64,000 bases of DNA from Clostridiales bacterium UBA2432 (GCA_002342805.1 DDQW01000073.1:25246-89245), one strand, 5' to 3'. Positions 41,222 to 50,082 are shown, numbered from the stretch's first letter. Numbers and translations are program-made. The notes: generated by a model from the sequence alone, not told the origin.

Positions 41222-42052
41222 ATGGAAAACAGAAAACATATCAATTCAATACTCTTACATTTAGTTCTTATTATGGGCTCGATTGTGATGTTAGTTCCTT
41301 TTTTATGGATGGTTCTCACTGCATTTAAGACCATATCTGAATCAACACAGATGAATCCGTTTGTCATGTTTCCCAGTGAATGGCGATTGGATGCCTTCGA
41401 ATCCGTAATGACAAAAATGAGTTTTGGACGACTCTATTGGAATACACTTGTTTTGATGTTAGGAAGAGTCTTTTTTGCCGTAATAACTGCGACTCTTGCC
41501 GGTTATGCTTTTGGACGATTAGAGTTTAGGGGTCGTAATCTTATGTTTAGCCTGGTCATTTTTCAAATGATGGTACCGGTGCAGATTTTTATTATTCCTC
41601 AGTATTTAATCGTAAGTGGACTCGGAATGTTAAATACAAGTTTTGCACTAATTTTCCCAGGCTTAGTCAGTGCTTTCGGAACCTTTTTATTACGGCAATC
41701 CTATATGAGCTTGCCTAAAGAGCTAGAAGAGGCTGCCCGTCTTGATGGATGCAACATCGGCCAAACATTTTTGTATGTTATGGCTCCGCTAACACGATCA
41801 GCAATGGTGGCATTAGGTATCTTTACCGCACTTTTTGCATTCAAAGATTTGATGTGGCCATTAGTCGTGAATACTGAGCAAAGTACAATTCCATTATCCG
41901 CCGCTCTTGCGAAGATTCAAGGGCAGTTTGCAGCCAATTATCCGGAACTTATGGCAGCATCTTTGTTAGCTGTTATACCGATGATTATTATATACCTATT
42001 CTTTCAAAAACAATTTATCCAAGGTATCGCCACAAGTGGCGGAAAATTATAA
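41222..42052 (+). CDS. Sugar ABC transporter permease, MalG type
   Basis: 276 residues with six helices. LPKELEEAARLDGCNIGQTFLYVMAPLTRSAM is the EAA loop, and the end FFQKQFIQGIATSGGKL is the standard MalG-family tail. Twelve bases after the MalF-type gene; AAGGGAGAAG precedes the ATG. Confidence 0.95.
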   Translation: MENRKHINSILLHLVLIMGSIVMLVPFLWMVLTAFKTISESTQMNPFVMFPSEWRLDAFESVMTKMSFGRLYWNTLVLMLGRVFFAVITATLAGYAFGRLEFRGRNLMFSLVIFQMMVPVQIFIIPQYLIVSGLGMLNTSFALIFPGLVSAFGTFLLRQSYMSLPKELEEAARLDGCNIGQTFLYVMAPLTRSAMVALGIFTALFAFKDLMWPLVVNTEQSTIPLSAALAKIQGQFAANYPELMAASLLAVIPMIIIYLFFQKQFIQGIATSGGKL

Positions 42053-42064
42053 GGAGACAAAATT

Positions 42065-44281
42065 ATGGCAATTATATTTCACCAACAGACAAAAGAATTT
42101 CACTTGTTTAACAATGAGTTAAGCTATATTATCGAAATCATGGATAATGGACAATTAGGCAATTTGTATTATGGTAAAAAAATTCATGATCGAGATTCGT
42201 TTCAACATTTACATGAAGAACAAAAAAGAAGTATGGGCGCAAGTCATACAGAATCATCCCCGCTACTTTTTTTGGAGTATACGAAACAAGAGTATCCTTC
42301 ATATGGAACCGGAGACTTTAGATATCCGGCCTTTGAAATAAAACAAGAAAATGGTAGCCGTATTAGCCATTTTACCTATGTATCACATACCATTTATTCC
42401 GGTAAGAAAAAAATCGAACCCCTTCCTGCTGTCTATGTAGAATCAGAGGAGGAAGCAGATACATTAGAGATTGAGTTGTATGATGATATGATGCAAACGC
42501 GTCTTATTCTGACTTATACACTATTTACGAATTCCCCTGTATTGACTCGCCATGCAAAGTTCGTTCATGAAGGTAATACAGAGATTTGTTTAACAAGTGC
42601 ATTGAGTGCAAGTGTTGACCTTGTTGATATGGATTATGAGATGGTGCATTTGTCCGGTGCCTGGTCAAGAGAACGATATGTAAAAACAAGAAAATTAGAG
42701 CATGGCGTTCAGTCGGTGCATAGTATGCGAGGTGCGAGTAGTCTAGAGCACAATCCCTTTTTGGCATTAAAACGACCGGAGACGACAGAATTTGACGGTG
42801 AAGTCCTCGGATTTAGCTTAGTATATAGTGGTAGTTTTTTAGCACAAGTCGAAGTGTCAACCCATGATTTAACACGTGTATCTATGGGGATTCATCCCAA
42901 CAATTTTGAGTGGACATTAAATCAAGGCGAGACCTTTCAAACACCTGAGCTTGTCATGGTTTATTCGAATCAAGGGCTGAATGGAATGAGCCAAACTTAT
43001 CATCAGCTATATCGTACACGATTAGCACGAGGCTATTGGCGAGACAGAGAGCGTCCGGTCTTATTGAATAACTGGGAAGCAACTTATATGGATTTTAACG
43101 AAGATAAAATCATCACCATTGCAAAAAAAGCAAAAGAAGTTGGGGTTGAACTCTTTGTACTCGATGATGGTTGGTTCGGTACGCGAAATGATGATACCCA
43201 AGGACTTGGGGACTGGTTTGTCAATACAGACAAATTGCCAAATGGAATTCGTGGGTTGTCTGAAAAAGTTGAAGAGCTAGGTATGAAGTTTGGTCTTTGG
43301 ATTGAACCGGAGATGGCCAATAAGAATAGTGATCTGTATCGTGCTCATCCGGATTGGTTGATTTCAACGCCCAATCGTTTAGATAGTTTCAGTCGAACGC
43401 AACATGTACTTGATTATTCTCGAAAAGAAGTTGTGGATTACATTCACGAGATGGTTTCAAAAGTTATTCGAGAATCAAAGATATCATACATTAAATGGGA
43501 TATGAATCGTTATATCACAGAGTGTTACTCTCATGGTGCAAGTGCAGATGAGCAAGGAAAGGTTATGCATCGATATATTCTTGGGGTATATGATCTTTAC
43601 ACGCGTTTGATTAATGAGTTTCCGGAGATTTTATTTGAGTCATGCTCAAGTGGTGGCGGTCGTTTTGATCCGGGCATGTTGTATTTTGCACCGCAAACAT
43701 GGACAAGTGACGATTCGGATGCCATAGAACGATTGAAAATTCAATATGGTACCAGTATGGTTTATCCAATATCAAGTATCGGAGCCCATGTTTCGGCAGT
43801 TCCCAATCATCAAATTAAGCGTATGACCCCTTTAAAAACTCGAGGAAATGTCGCATATTTTGGAGCTTTTGGTTATGAGCTTGACTTGAATACACTTACA
43901 GATGAAGAGATTGAGATTGTCAGGGAACAAATTGCTTATGTAAAAGAAAATCGAAAACTCATCCATCAAGGAAGATTTTATCGTTTGCTTAGTCCTTTTG
44001 AGAATCAAGAGACGGCATGGATGGTTGTATCCCTAGACCAATCTCAAGCTATAGCAGCCTACTATCAAAGTTTGAATTATGTAAATGCGAGCTGGTTAAG
44101 GTTTAAATTAAAGGGATTAGACCCTAATAAAAAATATAAGGTAACTAACGAATATATCTCGCATGAAGCCTATGGAGATGAACTCATGGAGATTGGGATT
44201 GTGATTCGACGCAAGTGGTTAAATCTTGAAGGTGGAGACTTTGGATCCTTGATATTCAATATTACAGAAAAAAGCGATTAG
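42065..44281 (+). CDS. Alpha-galactosidase, GH36
   Basis: 738 residues, the usual length for bacterial GH36. An N-terminal beta-sandwich (1-320) is followed by the barrel, opened by LNNWEATYMDFNED and LFVLDDGWFG. The nucleophile Asp is in YIKWDMNRYI (about 478), CSSGGGRFDPGML and the acid/base Asp in TSDDSDAIERL (about 548) follow. No signal peptide, so it hydrolyses imported raffinose-type sugars or melibiose in the cytoplasm. Last gene of the operon; AAGGAGAC precedes the ATG, and its stop lies in the terminator. Confidence 0.96.
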   Translation: MAIIFHQQTKEFHLFNNELSYIIEIMDNGQLGNLYYGKKIHDRDSFQHLHEEQKRSMGASHTESSPLLFLEYTKQEYPSYGTGDFRYPAFEIKQENGSRISHFTYVSHTIYSGKKKIEPLPAVYVESEEEADTLEIELYDDMMQTRLILTYTLFTNSPVLTRHAKFVHEGNTEICLTSALSASVDLVDMDYEMVHLSGAWSRERYVKTRKLEHGVQSVHSMRGASSLEHNPFLALKRPETTEFDGEVLGFSLVYSGSFLAQVEVSTHDLTRVSMGIHPNNFEWTLNQGETFQTPELVMVYSNQGLNGMSQTYHQLYRTRLARGYWRDRERPVLLNNWEATYMDFNEDKIITIAKKAKEVGVELFVLDDGWFGTRNDDTQGLGDWFVNTDKLPNGIRGLSEKVEELGMKFGLWIEPEMANKNSDLYRAHPDWLISTPNRLDSFSRTQHVLDYSRKEVVDYIHEMVSKVIRESKISYIKWDMNRYITECYSHGASADEQGKVMHRYILGVYDLYTRLINEFPEILFESCSSGGGRFDPGMLYFAPQTWTSDDSDAIERLKIQYGTSMVYPISSIGAHVSAVPNHQIKRMTPLKTRGNVAYFGAFGYELDLNTLTDEEIEIVREQIAYVKENRKLIHQGRFYRLLSPFENQETAWMVVSLDQSQAIAAYYQSLNYVNASWLRFKLKGLDPNKKYKVTNEYISHEAYGDELMEIGIVIRRKWLNLEGGDFGSLIFNITEKSD

Positions 44282-44304
44282 ATTTCTCTAATCGCTTTTT
44301 TTAT
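44270..44304 (+). terminator. Terminator after GH36 gene
   Basis: AAAAGCGATTAG (44270-44281) pairs with CTAATCGCTTTT (44288-44299), then a T run; it spans the stop codon. Confidence 0.9.
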
Positions 44305-44318
44305 CATTCTACATTTTT

Positions 44319-44786
44319 TTATTTTTTCTTGCCTCGATTGCCTTGATTCCCAGGATTGCCTTTGTCCGGTTTATCATTTTTGGGATTTTCAGCGCGTAAG
44401 CTTTCTTTGGCTTCTTTTTTGTTGGCGATACGCTCTTTTTGAATCTCGCGTACAGTTTTCTGAGCCCATTCTTCAATATTAACTTCGTCGCTTAAGTCTG
44501 TTGCTTTTAATTTCATCAATAGATTGGCTTTGCCCGGTGATATCATATATTCAGCAGCCATTGAAAACCGTGCTTTAATAAAATCAGGCAATGGATTATC
44601 AATGGTAATGGCGCCACCGGTTGTTTGGTCAATCTCGACAATAAGGTCTAAATTTTCTAAAGTATCCGGTGTATCTACTGGCTCAGTGGAATCTGTTTCA
44701 TTTGCAAATAAACTCACACTAAAAGCGAGTAAGAAAACAGTTAAAATCATTCCAAACTTCGGTAATACATTTTTTTTTCTCATCAT
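44319..44786 (-). CDS. Small secreted protein under c-di-GMP riboswitch, function unknown
   Basis: 155 residues. A signal peptide (residues 1-28, hydrophobic LTVFLLAFSVSLFA, cleavage before NETD) is followed by a Thr/Glu/Pro stretch, a helical middle with DFIKARFSMAAEYMISPGKANLLMKLKA, and a basic tail rich in Gly/Asn/Pro (GNPGNQGNRGKKK). No known family recognised. Two adjacent ATGs (44786 and 44783) are possible; spacing from AGGAGG (44791-44796) favours 44783. The leader contains a c-di-GMP-I riboswitch, so expression tracks the switch between motile and sessile states; an adhesion or matrix role is a guess. Confidence 0.75.
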   Translation of the reverse strand: MMRKKNVLPKFGMILTVFLLAFSVSLFANETDSTEPVDTPDTLENLDLIVEIDQTTGGAITIDNPLPDFIKARFSMAAEYMISPGKANLLMKLKATDLSDEVNIEEWAQKTVREIQKERIANKKEAKESLRAENPKNDKPDKGNPGNQGNRGKKK

Positions 44787-44876
44787 AAATCCTCCTAAAT
44801 AATTAAATGTGTGTAGTCGCGCGATAATTCATTCATCCGAGATGATGCGCTAGAAGAGAATAACGATGAAGTGATC

Positions 44877-44958
44877 TCTTCGGTAACTGGCTGCCTTTCC
44901 GATGCGGTGAAGGCCCTCTAGCTTTGCGTCCTTATTTTACAATAAGTTTGCCTTTGTC
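44877..44958 (-). ncRNA. Cyclic di-GMP-I (GEMM) riboswitch
   Basis: Minus-strand reading gives the class I pattern: CAAAGGCAAACTTATT, a short hairpin, AATAAGGACGCAAAGCTA, GAGGGCCT, a variable loop, then GGCAGCCAGTTACCGAAG. GGACGCAAAGC and GTTACCGAA, together with the AAAGGCAAAC 5' element, are the conserved ligand-binding and tetraloop-receptor pieces. The expression platform (44797-44876) has a GAAGAG/CTCTTC stem but no clear T run, so on/off logic is unclear. Confidence 0.92.
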
Positions 44959-44968
44959 GGATACGCTC

Positions 44969-44997
44969 ATTATAGAGAAAAATATAAAAAAAATCAA
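44969..44997 (-). promoter_or_regulatory. Promoter of riboswitch-secreted protein unit
   Basis: Minus-strand TTGATT (44992-44997), 17-base spacer, TATAAT (44969-44974), placing the start right before the riboswitch. Confidence 0.8.
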
Positions 44998-45048
44998 TAG
45001 GTATATTGACAGTATGGTAATTAATCACAAGTAAATGAATATTTGAGC

Positions 45049-45077
45049 TTGACTTTTGTTCAAAGTGTTGGTATAGT
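45049..45077 (+). promoter_or_regulatory. Promoter of antiterminator-PTS operon
   Basis: TTGACT at 45049-45054, 17-base spacer, TATAGT at 45072-45077; start near 45084, ahead of the antiterminator target. Confidence 0.78.
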
Positions 45078-45100
45078 AAATATAGTGAAAAAAATATTTT

Positions 45101-45129
45101 GGATTGTTACTGGTCGTGCAGGCATCACC
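45101..45129 (+). promoter_or_regulatory. Ribonucleic antiterminator (RAT) of the BglG/LicT class
   Basis: The 29-base element GGATTGTTACTGGTCGTGCA-(9 bases)-ACC follows the RAT pattern GGATTGTTACTG...GCAGGCA..ACC. Its 3' end overlaps the left arm of the terminator, so binding of the antiterminator protein would prevent terminator formation. Confidence 0.92.
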
Positions 45130-45176
45130 AAATTTAGTTGAATTGAATTTCGATTCAGCCGGGTTTGGTGTTTTTT
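45126..45176 (+). terminator. Leader terminator controlled by the RAT
   Basis: CACCAAA (45126-45132) pairs with TTTGGTG (45164-45170) enclosing an inner GAATTGA/ATTC stem, followed by TTTTTT. Confidence 0.87.
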
Positions 45177-45206
45177 ATTGTAAACGTAGATTAATGGAGA
45201 GGTATT

Positions 45207-46040
45207 ATGCGAGTTATAAAAGCAATCAATAATAATGTCGTCAGTGCCAAAGATGATACCGGTCGTGAATTTGTTGTCATGGGTCGTGGAATTGGATTCA
45301 AGGTTAAAGAAGGAACCACGATTGATGAAGAGCGTATTGAGAAGGTTTTTTATATGGATAATCAGAATACGATTGATCATTTTAAAGAACTTCTAGCAAA
45401 TATTCCTATGCAACATTTTAAAGTAAGTAATGATATCATTTCATATGCTAAACAAATTCTGAATAAAAAGCTCAATCAAAACATTTACATTACATTAACC
45501 GACCACATTAACTTTGCTGTTGAGCGCTACAATCAAGGCATGATGTTTGAAAATCCGCTCCTATGGGAAGTTCAAAGTATCTATAAAAATGAATTTCAAA
45601 TCGGACAATACGCGATAAAGCATATTAGTGACCACCTAGGTGTTTTTTTTCCGGAAGATGAAGCGGCTTCCATTGCTCTACATATCGTCAATGCAGAATA
45701 CAACACCGTGATGGCAGATGCCATGAATATGACAAAAATGGTTCCATTCATTGTTGATATTGTTAAGGACTATTATCATACTGATATTGCTGAAGATAGC
45801 TTGCATTATGAACGTTTTATCACCCATCTTAAATTTTTAGCTCAACGTATTATTAATCGAGAACTTTTAGATAGTCAAGACGCTGAATTACATAATGTGG
45901 TTATTCATCTCTATCCAAAAGAGTATGAATGTTCACAAGAGATTGCAAAATATATTGAAAAAAAATATGCATACAAGATAACGGATGAAGAGTTAGTGTA
46001 TTTAACCGTACATATCCGTCGTGTGGTAACGGTGCTTTAA
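45207..46040 (+). CDS. BglG/LicT-family transcriptional antiterminator
   Basis: 277 residues: CAT RNA-binding domain (1-55; MRVIKAINNNVVSAKDDTGREFVVMGRGIGF) and two PTS regulation domains with phosphorylatable histidines (DHINFAVERY, ISDHLGVFFPEDEAASIALHIVNAE; LTVHIRRV). When the PTS sugar is present, dephosphorylated PRD2 side allows dimerisation and binding of the RAT at 45101. First gene of the PTS operon and thus autoregulated. Confidence 0.95.
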   Translation: MRVIKAINNNVVSAKDDTGREFVVMGRGIGFKVKEGTTIDEERIEKVFYMDNQNTIDHFKELLANIPMQHFKVSNDIISYAKQILNKKLNQNIYITLTDHINFAVERYNQGMMFENPLLWEVQSIYKNEFQIGQYAIKHISDHLGVFFPEDEAASIALHIVNAEYNTVMADAMNMTKMVPFIVDIVKDYYHTDIAEDSLHYERFITHLKFLAQRIINRELLDSQDAELHNVVIHLYPKEYECSQEIAKYIEKKYAYKITDEELVYLTVHIRRVVTVL

Positions 46041-46060
46041 GCCCAGAAAAGGAGAAGACA

Positions 46061-46561
46061 ATGTTTAACAAAATAAAAGAATTATTAAGTCAAAACAAAA
46101 AAGATGTTTTATATTCGCCCATTCCCGGCCAAGTGGTTCCTATTTCGAAAGTCAGTGATCCGACCTTTGGAGAAGAAATTATCGGTAAAGGTGTTGCTAT
46201 CATTCCTCGGGAAGGAAAAGTCTTTGCACCTGTGAACGGAACAATATCATCGATTTTTCCGACGCTTCACGCAATTGCCATGGTTAGCGATGAAGGAGCA
46301 GAGATTCTTATTCACATCGGTTTAGATACCGTGAAATTAAAAGGTGAGTTTTTTACAGCTCACACAGAAAGTGGAGCCAAGGTTAATAAAGGAGATTTGC
46401 TCCTCGAATTTGATATAGAGGGTATTAAAAATGCAGGATATGATGTTATTTCACCGATTGTGGTGTGCAATGTTGATGTCTATTCAAGGATTGAAACAAC
46501 TACTGATAAAGCCAGGGGAATCAAAGACGTTATTATTGCGTTGACAAAAAACGCTCAATAA
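46061..46561 (+). CDS. PTS glucose-family IIA component
   Basis: 166-residue EIIA-Glc type. SPIPGQVVPISKVSDPTFGEEIIGKGVAIIP at the start and the active histidine in EILIHIGLDTVKLKG (about 85) with a helper His in PTLHAIAMV are clear. It carries phosphate from HPr to the following IICB protein. RBS AAGGAGA before the ATG; 20 bases after the antiterminator gene. Confidence 0.95.
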   Translation: MFNKIKELLSQNKKDVLYSPIPGQVVPISKVSDPTFGEEIIGKGVAIIPREGKVFAPVNGTISSIFPTLHAIAMVSDEGAEILIHIGLDTVKLKGEFFTAHTESGAKVNKGDLLLEFDIEGIKNAGYDVISPIVVCNVDVYSRIETTTDKARGIKDVIIALTKNAQ

Positions 46562-46620
46562 TATAATTGCGTGTGGTTGCATCAAGGCAACAGCGCTAGA
46601 AGAAAGGGGTAAATTGTATT

Positions 46621-48054
46621 ATGATGAAGTATTTGCAAAAACTAGGAAAATCATTGATGTTACCTGTTGCAGTATTGCCGGTAGCCGGAATCCTCATGGG
46701 GATTGGTTATTGGATTGACCCGACAGGTTGGGGAGCAAACAGTGTTTTAGCCGGATTTTTAATTAAAGCAGGTGGTTCCATTATCGACAATATGGCGATT
46801 CTATTTGCAATCGGGGTTGCAGTAGGAATGTCAGACGATAATGATGGTACATCGGCATTAGCTGGACTTGTTTCATGGCTAATGATTACAACATTATTAT
46901 CAAGTGGGGCGGTGGCTATATTTACAGGTGCAGAAGCTGACCCGGCATTTGGTAAAATATCCAATCAATTTATTGGTATCTTATCTGGTATTATTGGAGC
47001 AACATGTTATAATAAATTTAAAAATACAAAATTGCCAAGTGCACTGGCCTTCTTTAGCGGGAAACGAAGTGTTGCAATTATGACCGGAGGAGTTACAATT
47101 CTTGTCTCAGGTGTTTTGTTTGTTATTTGGCCGATTTTATATGGTGGTTTAGTTAGCTTCGGAACAGCTATACTAGGAACAGGGGCGGTTGGTGCTGGAA
47201 TCTATGCTTTCCTCAATCGTTTGCTTATACCCTTAGGATTACACCATGCATTAAACTCTGTTTTTTGGTTTGACGTCGCGGGAATCAATGACTTAACAAA
47301 TTTCTGGTCTCCGGATGGTAATGGGGTACTAGGAACGACAGGAATGTATATGGCCGGATTCTTCCCGGTAATGATGTTTGGTTTACCTGCAGCTGCTTTA
47401 GCCATGTATCATACAGCTAAAGATAATAAACGTAAAATTGCAGGTGGACTCTTGGGAGCAGCAGCATTGTGTTCCTTTTTCACAGGCGTCACGGAACCTT
47501 TAGAATTTGCTTTTATGTTCCTTGCACCAATACTTTATGTTGTTCATGCCTTATTAACAGGAATTTCTGCCTTTGTTGTTGCTTTACTACCAGCACGTGC
47601 CGGATTTAACTTTAGTGCCGGTCTTGTTGACTACCTTTTAAGCTTTAACGCGCCAATGGCAGTAAATCCATTATTATTACTTCCGGTCGGTGGTGTTTTC
47701 TTCGCGATATATTATTTTGTGTTTAAAACCATTATTCTTAAGTTTGATCTTAAAACACCGGGAAGAGAAGATGATATTGATGAAGAAGTTCAAGTCGTAT
47801 TAAAGAATGACGACTATACGGCAGTAGCTGAGGCAATTCTTGCAGGTGTCGGTGGAAAAGAGAATGTAGTAAGTGCGGATAACTGCATAACCAGACTCCG
47901 TCTTGAAATCAAAGATTATACAGTCGTCAATGAAAAACAAATCAAATCTGCAGGTGTTGCAGGTGTTATTCGTCCGAGCAAAACCAGTGTACAAGTTATT
48001 GTAGGAACACAAGTACAGTTTGTCGCAGATGAATTTAAAAGATTATTGAAATAG
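46621..48054 (+). CDS. nagE: PTS IICB component, N-acetylglucosamine/glucose family
   Basis: 477 residues: a membrane IIC domain (1-370) and a cytoplasmic IIB domain with the phosphocysteine in ADNCITRLRLEI (about 422). GLHHALNSVFWFDVAGINDLTNFW is closest to NagE-type transporters, so N-acetylglucosamine is the best guess, but glucose cannot be excluded. IIA is encoded separately upstream, unlike the fused NagE of enterics. nagA/nagB are not nearby. Confidence 0.88.
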   Translation: MMKYLQKLGKSLMLPVAVLPVAGILMGIGYWIDPTGWGANSVLAGFLIKAGGSIIDNMAILFAIGVAVGMSDDNDGTSALAGLVSWLMITTLLSSGAVAIFTGAEADPAFGKISNQFIGILSGIIGATCYNKFKNTKLPSALAFFSGKRSVAIMTGGVTILVSGVLFVIWPILYGGLVSFGTAILGTGAVGAGIYAFLNRLLIPLGLHHALNSVFWFDVAGINDLTNFWSPDGNGVLGTTGMYMAGFFPVMMFGLPAAALAMYHTAKDNKRKIAGGLLGAAALCSFFTGVTEPLEFAFMFLAPILYVVHALLTGISAFVVALLPARAGFNFSAGLVDYLLSFNAPMAVNPLLLLPVGGVFFAIYYFVFKTIILKFDLKTPGREDDIDEEVQVVLKNDDYTAVAEAILAGVGGKENVVSADNCITRLRLEIKDYTVVNEKQIKSAGVAGVIRPSKTSVQVIVGTQVQFVADEFKRLLK

Positions 48055-48062
48055 GAGATTTT

Positions 48063-48674
48063 ATGGAATATAAAGTTTGCAAGATAGATACATTGAATGA
48101 AATCGAAAAAGGGGTTCTCTTTGACATCAACCATTTTAATTGGAATTGTGTCTACAAGCCAAAAGCATATGGATATATGGCCTATCTTGACGGCGTCGGA
48201 ATTATTGTTCGCTTCATAACGGAAGAAAAAAATCCGAAACGAACATATGTGAATCCTCAAGATCCGGTATATAAAGATAGTGCGGTTGAAGTTTTCGTTT
48301 CTTTTGAAGAAACACAGCCCAATCAAGAATCTTTATATATGAATTTTGAGATTAATGCAAATGGAGCTATGCTTGCAAACTTTGGTTTTGGACGACAGGA
48401 TAGAAAAGTGCTTGGGCAAGAACTCTACCAACAATGCCATGTAAAGGCAAGCATTATGGAAAATGCCTGGTCTGTGGATTTGATTATTCCCCTTGCCTTA
48501 ATTCAAGAATTAACGGGCATTGAAAAATTATCATCAGGAGATTGCTTTTATTGTAATTTTTATAAGATTGCTGAAAGCAAAGAAATCGAGCATTACGCAA
48601 GTTATAGCCCAATTGTCAGTGAAAAACCGAACTTTCACCTTCCGGAGTATTTTGCAAAAGCTATAGTAAAATAG
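48063..48674 (+). CDS. CBM9-like carbohydrate-binding domain protein, cytoplasmic
   Basis: 203 residues, no signal peptide. The pattern KDSAVEVFVSFEE...LYMNFEINANGAMLANFG and the final PEYFAKAIV resembles the family 9-like carbohydrate-binding fold found in small stand-alone proteins of Firmicutes. Eight bases after the IICB gene with GGAGAT before the ATG, so it is cotranscribed with the PTS. Its role with an imported phosphosugar is unknown. Confidence 0.7.
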   Translation: MEYKVCKIDTLNEIEKGVLFDINHFNWNCVYKPKAYGYMAYLDGVGIIVRFITEEKNPKRTYVNPQDPVYKDSAVEVFVSFEETQPNQESLYMNFEINANGAMLANFGFGRQDRKVLGQELYQQCHVKASIMENAWSVDLIIPLALIQELTGIEKLSSGDCFYCNFYKIAESKEIEHYASYSPIVSEKPNFHLPEYFAKAIVK

Positions 48675-48756
48675 GACTTATAGCCAATTGAATTCACTTT
48701 GATGTTCTGTTAATGTTAATAGATATAGAAAATAAAGTGATTGAAGAGGAGAGGCT

Positions 48757-49887
48757 ATGTATACGCATTTTTTACTCAATGGAATTAATGCAGTTGAGGT
48801 GAGCTTAAGTTTTTACCGAAAATTCTTAATGGAATTTGACTTACAAGAACGTTCAGAACAGAAAAACACAGATTTAATGTATGCCATTATGACATTACAT
48901 GATGGTATTACATTATTATCAAAGAAACTCTTAGCCGATGTCAATGAAATGCTTCTATTTAATGAGGCAAATTATAATGAAGCATTTGGCTTAGTCAAAA
49001 TGAGCTACAAGAAAAAACGACCCTATATGCAAGCATATTATAAAATGCATGGTGATTTTGAGGTGCCTGGTATTGATTATGCACTATTAGTCAATCGCTT
49101 GGCATCTGAATATTCGCTAGATGTAGATGCGTGCAAATATTTGCTTGATTTAGAAGACATGCGCAAGCGATTCGTCTATTTGGATGTCCATAATAATTTT
49201 TGGATCTATCCAACGATTGATTGTTTCAATGCATGTCTTGTTTTATTGAGAAATTTTTACATTCCAAAACTACATATTCAAGAACATTCCACCGGGTTTA
49301 AAAATACAGTCAAACAACTCATCCAAATGGGCGACGGAATGAAAGAGATTATATATAGTTCAAGCCAGCAAGCCTTCATTCAACTGACCAGTGAATTAAT
49401 GGAAGAATTCTTGGAAAGTGATGACCTACATAATTATTTAAATATCAAAATAGAAATAAAAAGTTTTCGCCGTTGCCATCAAGAAAGTCATCCCAATGAT
49501 GAGCAGTTAAGTATAGACTATCTTTATTTTGGATATGCGAACACCTTGAAAATTCGTTTTTTACATAATGTGGCACAAAAAACAACTGTTTTGGTTGATG
49601 ATAAAACAAACTATATTTTAGCTTTAATCGATTATAAGGATGTTGAACTGTCACTATTATCTGAGGTCGTCGAATTTGCTATGTATTTACCCATGAAAAA
49701 GATTTTGTGTGATTGTATAGAAAGTTCAGAGGCTTATTGGAGACAAGAACGCTATTTTAAACGAATAGAAGACTATAAAAGCGGTTTGGAGACCATGTTT
49801 TTGTTGCGACAAAAAATCGTGGATGATTTATCCATGGATACAAAAGAACGCATGCTTATTGAGTTCAGACGTTCAATGGAATTTTGA
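48757..49887 (+). CDS. Conserved hypothetical protein, mostly helical
   Basis: 376 residues, not recognised. No signal peptide or membrane helix. The N-terminal half is helical, with ITLLSKKLLADVNEMLLF resembling the long helix of HEPN-like proteins, and the middle has the aromatic stretch HNNFWIYPTIDCFNACLVLL. The C-terminal part (about 230-320) looks like a small beta-rich region (LSIDYLYFGYANTLKIRF) and ends in a coiled helix. AGAGGAGAGG lies ahead of the ATG. It is probably a single-gene unit ending at the terminator at 49894. Confidence 0.55.
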   Translation: MYTHFLLNGINAVEVSLSFYRKFLMEFDLQERSEQKNTDLMYAIMTLHDGITLLSKKLLADVNEMLLFNEANYNEAFGLVKMSYKKKRPYMQAYYKMHGDFEVPGIDYALLVNRLASEYSLDVDACKYLLDLEDMRKRFVYLDVHNNFWIYPTIDCFNACLVLLRNFYIPKLHIQEHSTGFKNTVKQLIQMGDGMKEIIYSSSQQAFIQLTSELMEEFLESDDLHNYLNIKIEIKSFRRCHQESHPNDEQLSIDYLYFGYANTLKIRFLHNVAQKTTVLVDDKTNYILALIDYKDVELSLLSEVVEFAMYLPMKKILCDCIESSEAYWRQERYFKRIEDYKSGLETMFLLRQKIVDDLSMDTKERMLIEFRRSMEF

Positions 49888-49893
49888 AACAAA

Positions 49894-49934
49894 AAATAAA
49901 ATGCTTTATCGAATATCGATAAAGCATTTTATTT
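49894..49934. terminator. Bidirectional terminator between hypothetical gene and tRNA-Leu
   Basis: Perfect 19-bp stem (49894-49912 with 49916-49934, loop ATA), A-rich on the left and T-rich on the right; it can also end the minus-strand tRNA transcript. Confidence 0.9.
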
Positions 49935-49940
49935 CGTGTA

Positions 49941-50024
49941 TGCAGTTGGGGGGACTCGAACCCCCACGGGCCTAAGCCCACAAGATCCTTAGTCTTGCGC
50001 GTATACCAATTCCGCCACAACTGC
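49941..50024 (-). tRNA. tRNA-Leu (anticodon AAG)
   Basis: On the minus strand GCAGTTG (acceptor 5' arm, 50018-50024) pairs with CAACTGC (49942-49948); discriminator A at 49941; CCA not encoded. D arm GCGGAATTGGTATACGCGC, anticodon stem CAAGA/TCTTG around loop CTAAGGA, a long variable arm GGGC-TTA-GCCC typical of class II tRNA, and T arm GGGGGTTCGAGTCCCCC. The anticodon at loop positions 3-5 is AAG, reading CUU (and, as inosine, CUC). Confidence 0.95.
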
Positions 50025-50052
50025 AAGCGTAATATAACCGGACGCAAAAGTA

Positions 50053-50082
50053 ATAATAGCATAACTTAATAGAGAATGTCAA
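50053..50082 (-). promoter_or_regulatory. Promoter of tRNA-Leu
   Basis: Minus-strand TTGACA (50077-50082), 18-base spacer, TATTAT (50053-50058), 29 bases before the tRNA. Confidence 0.65.
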
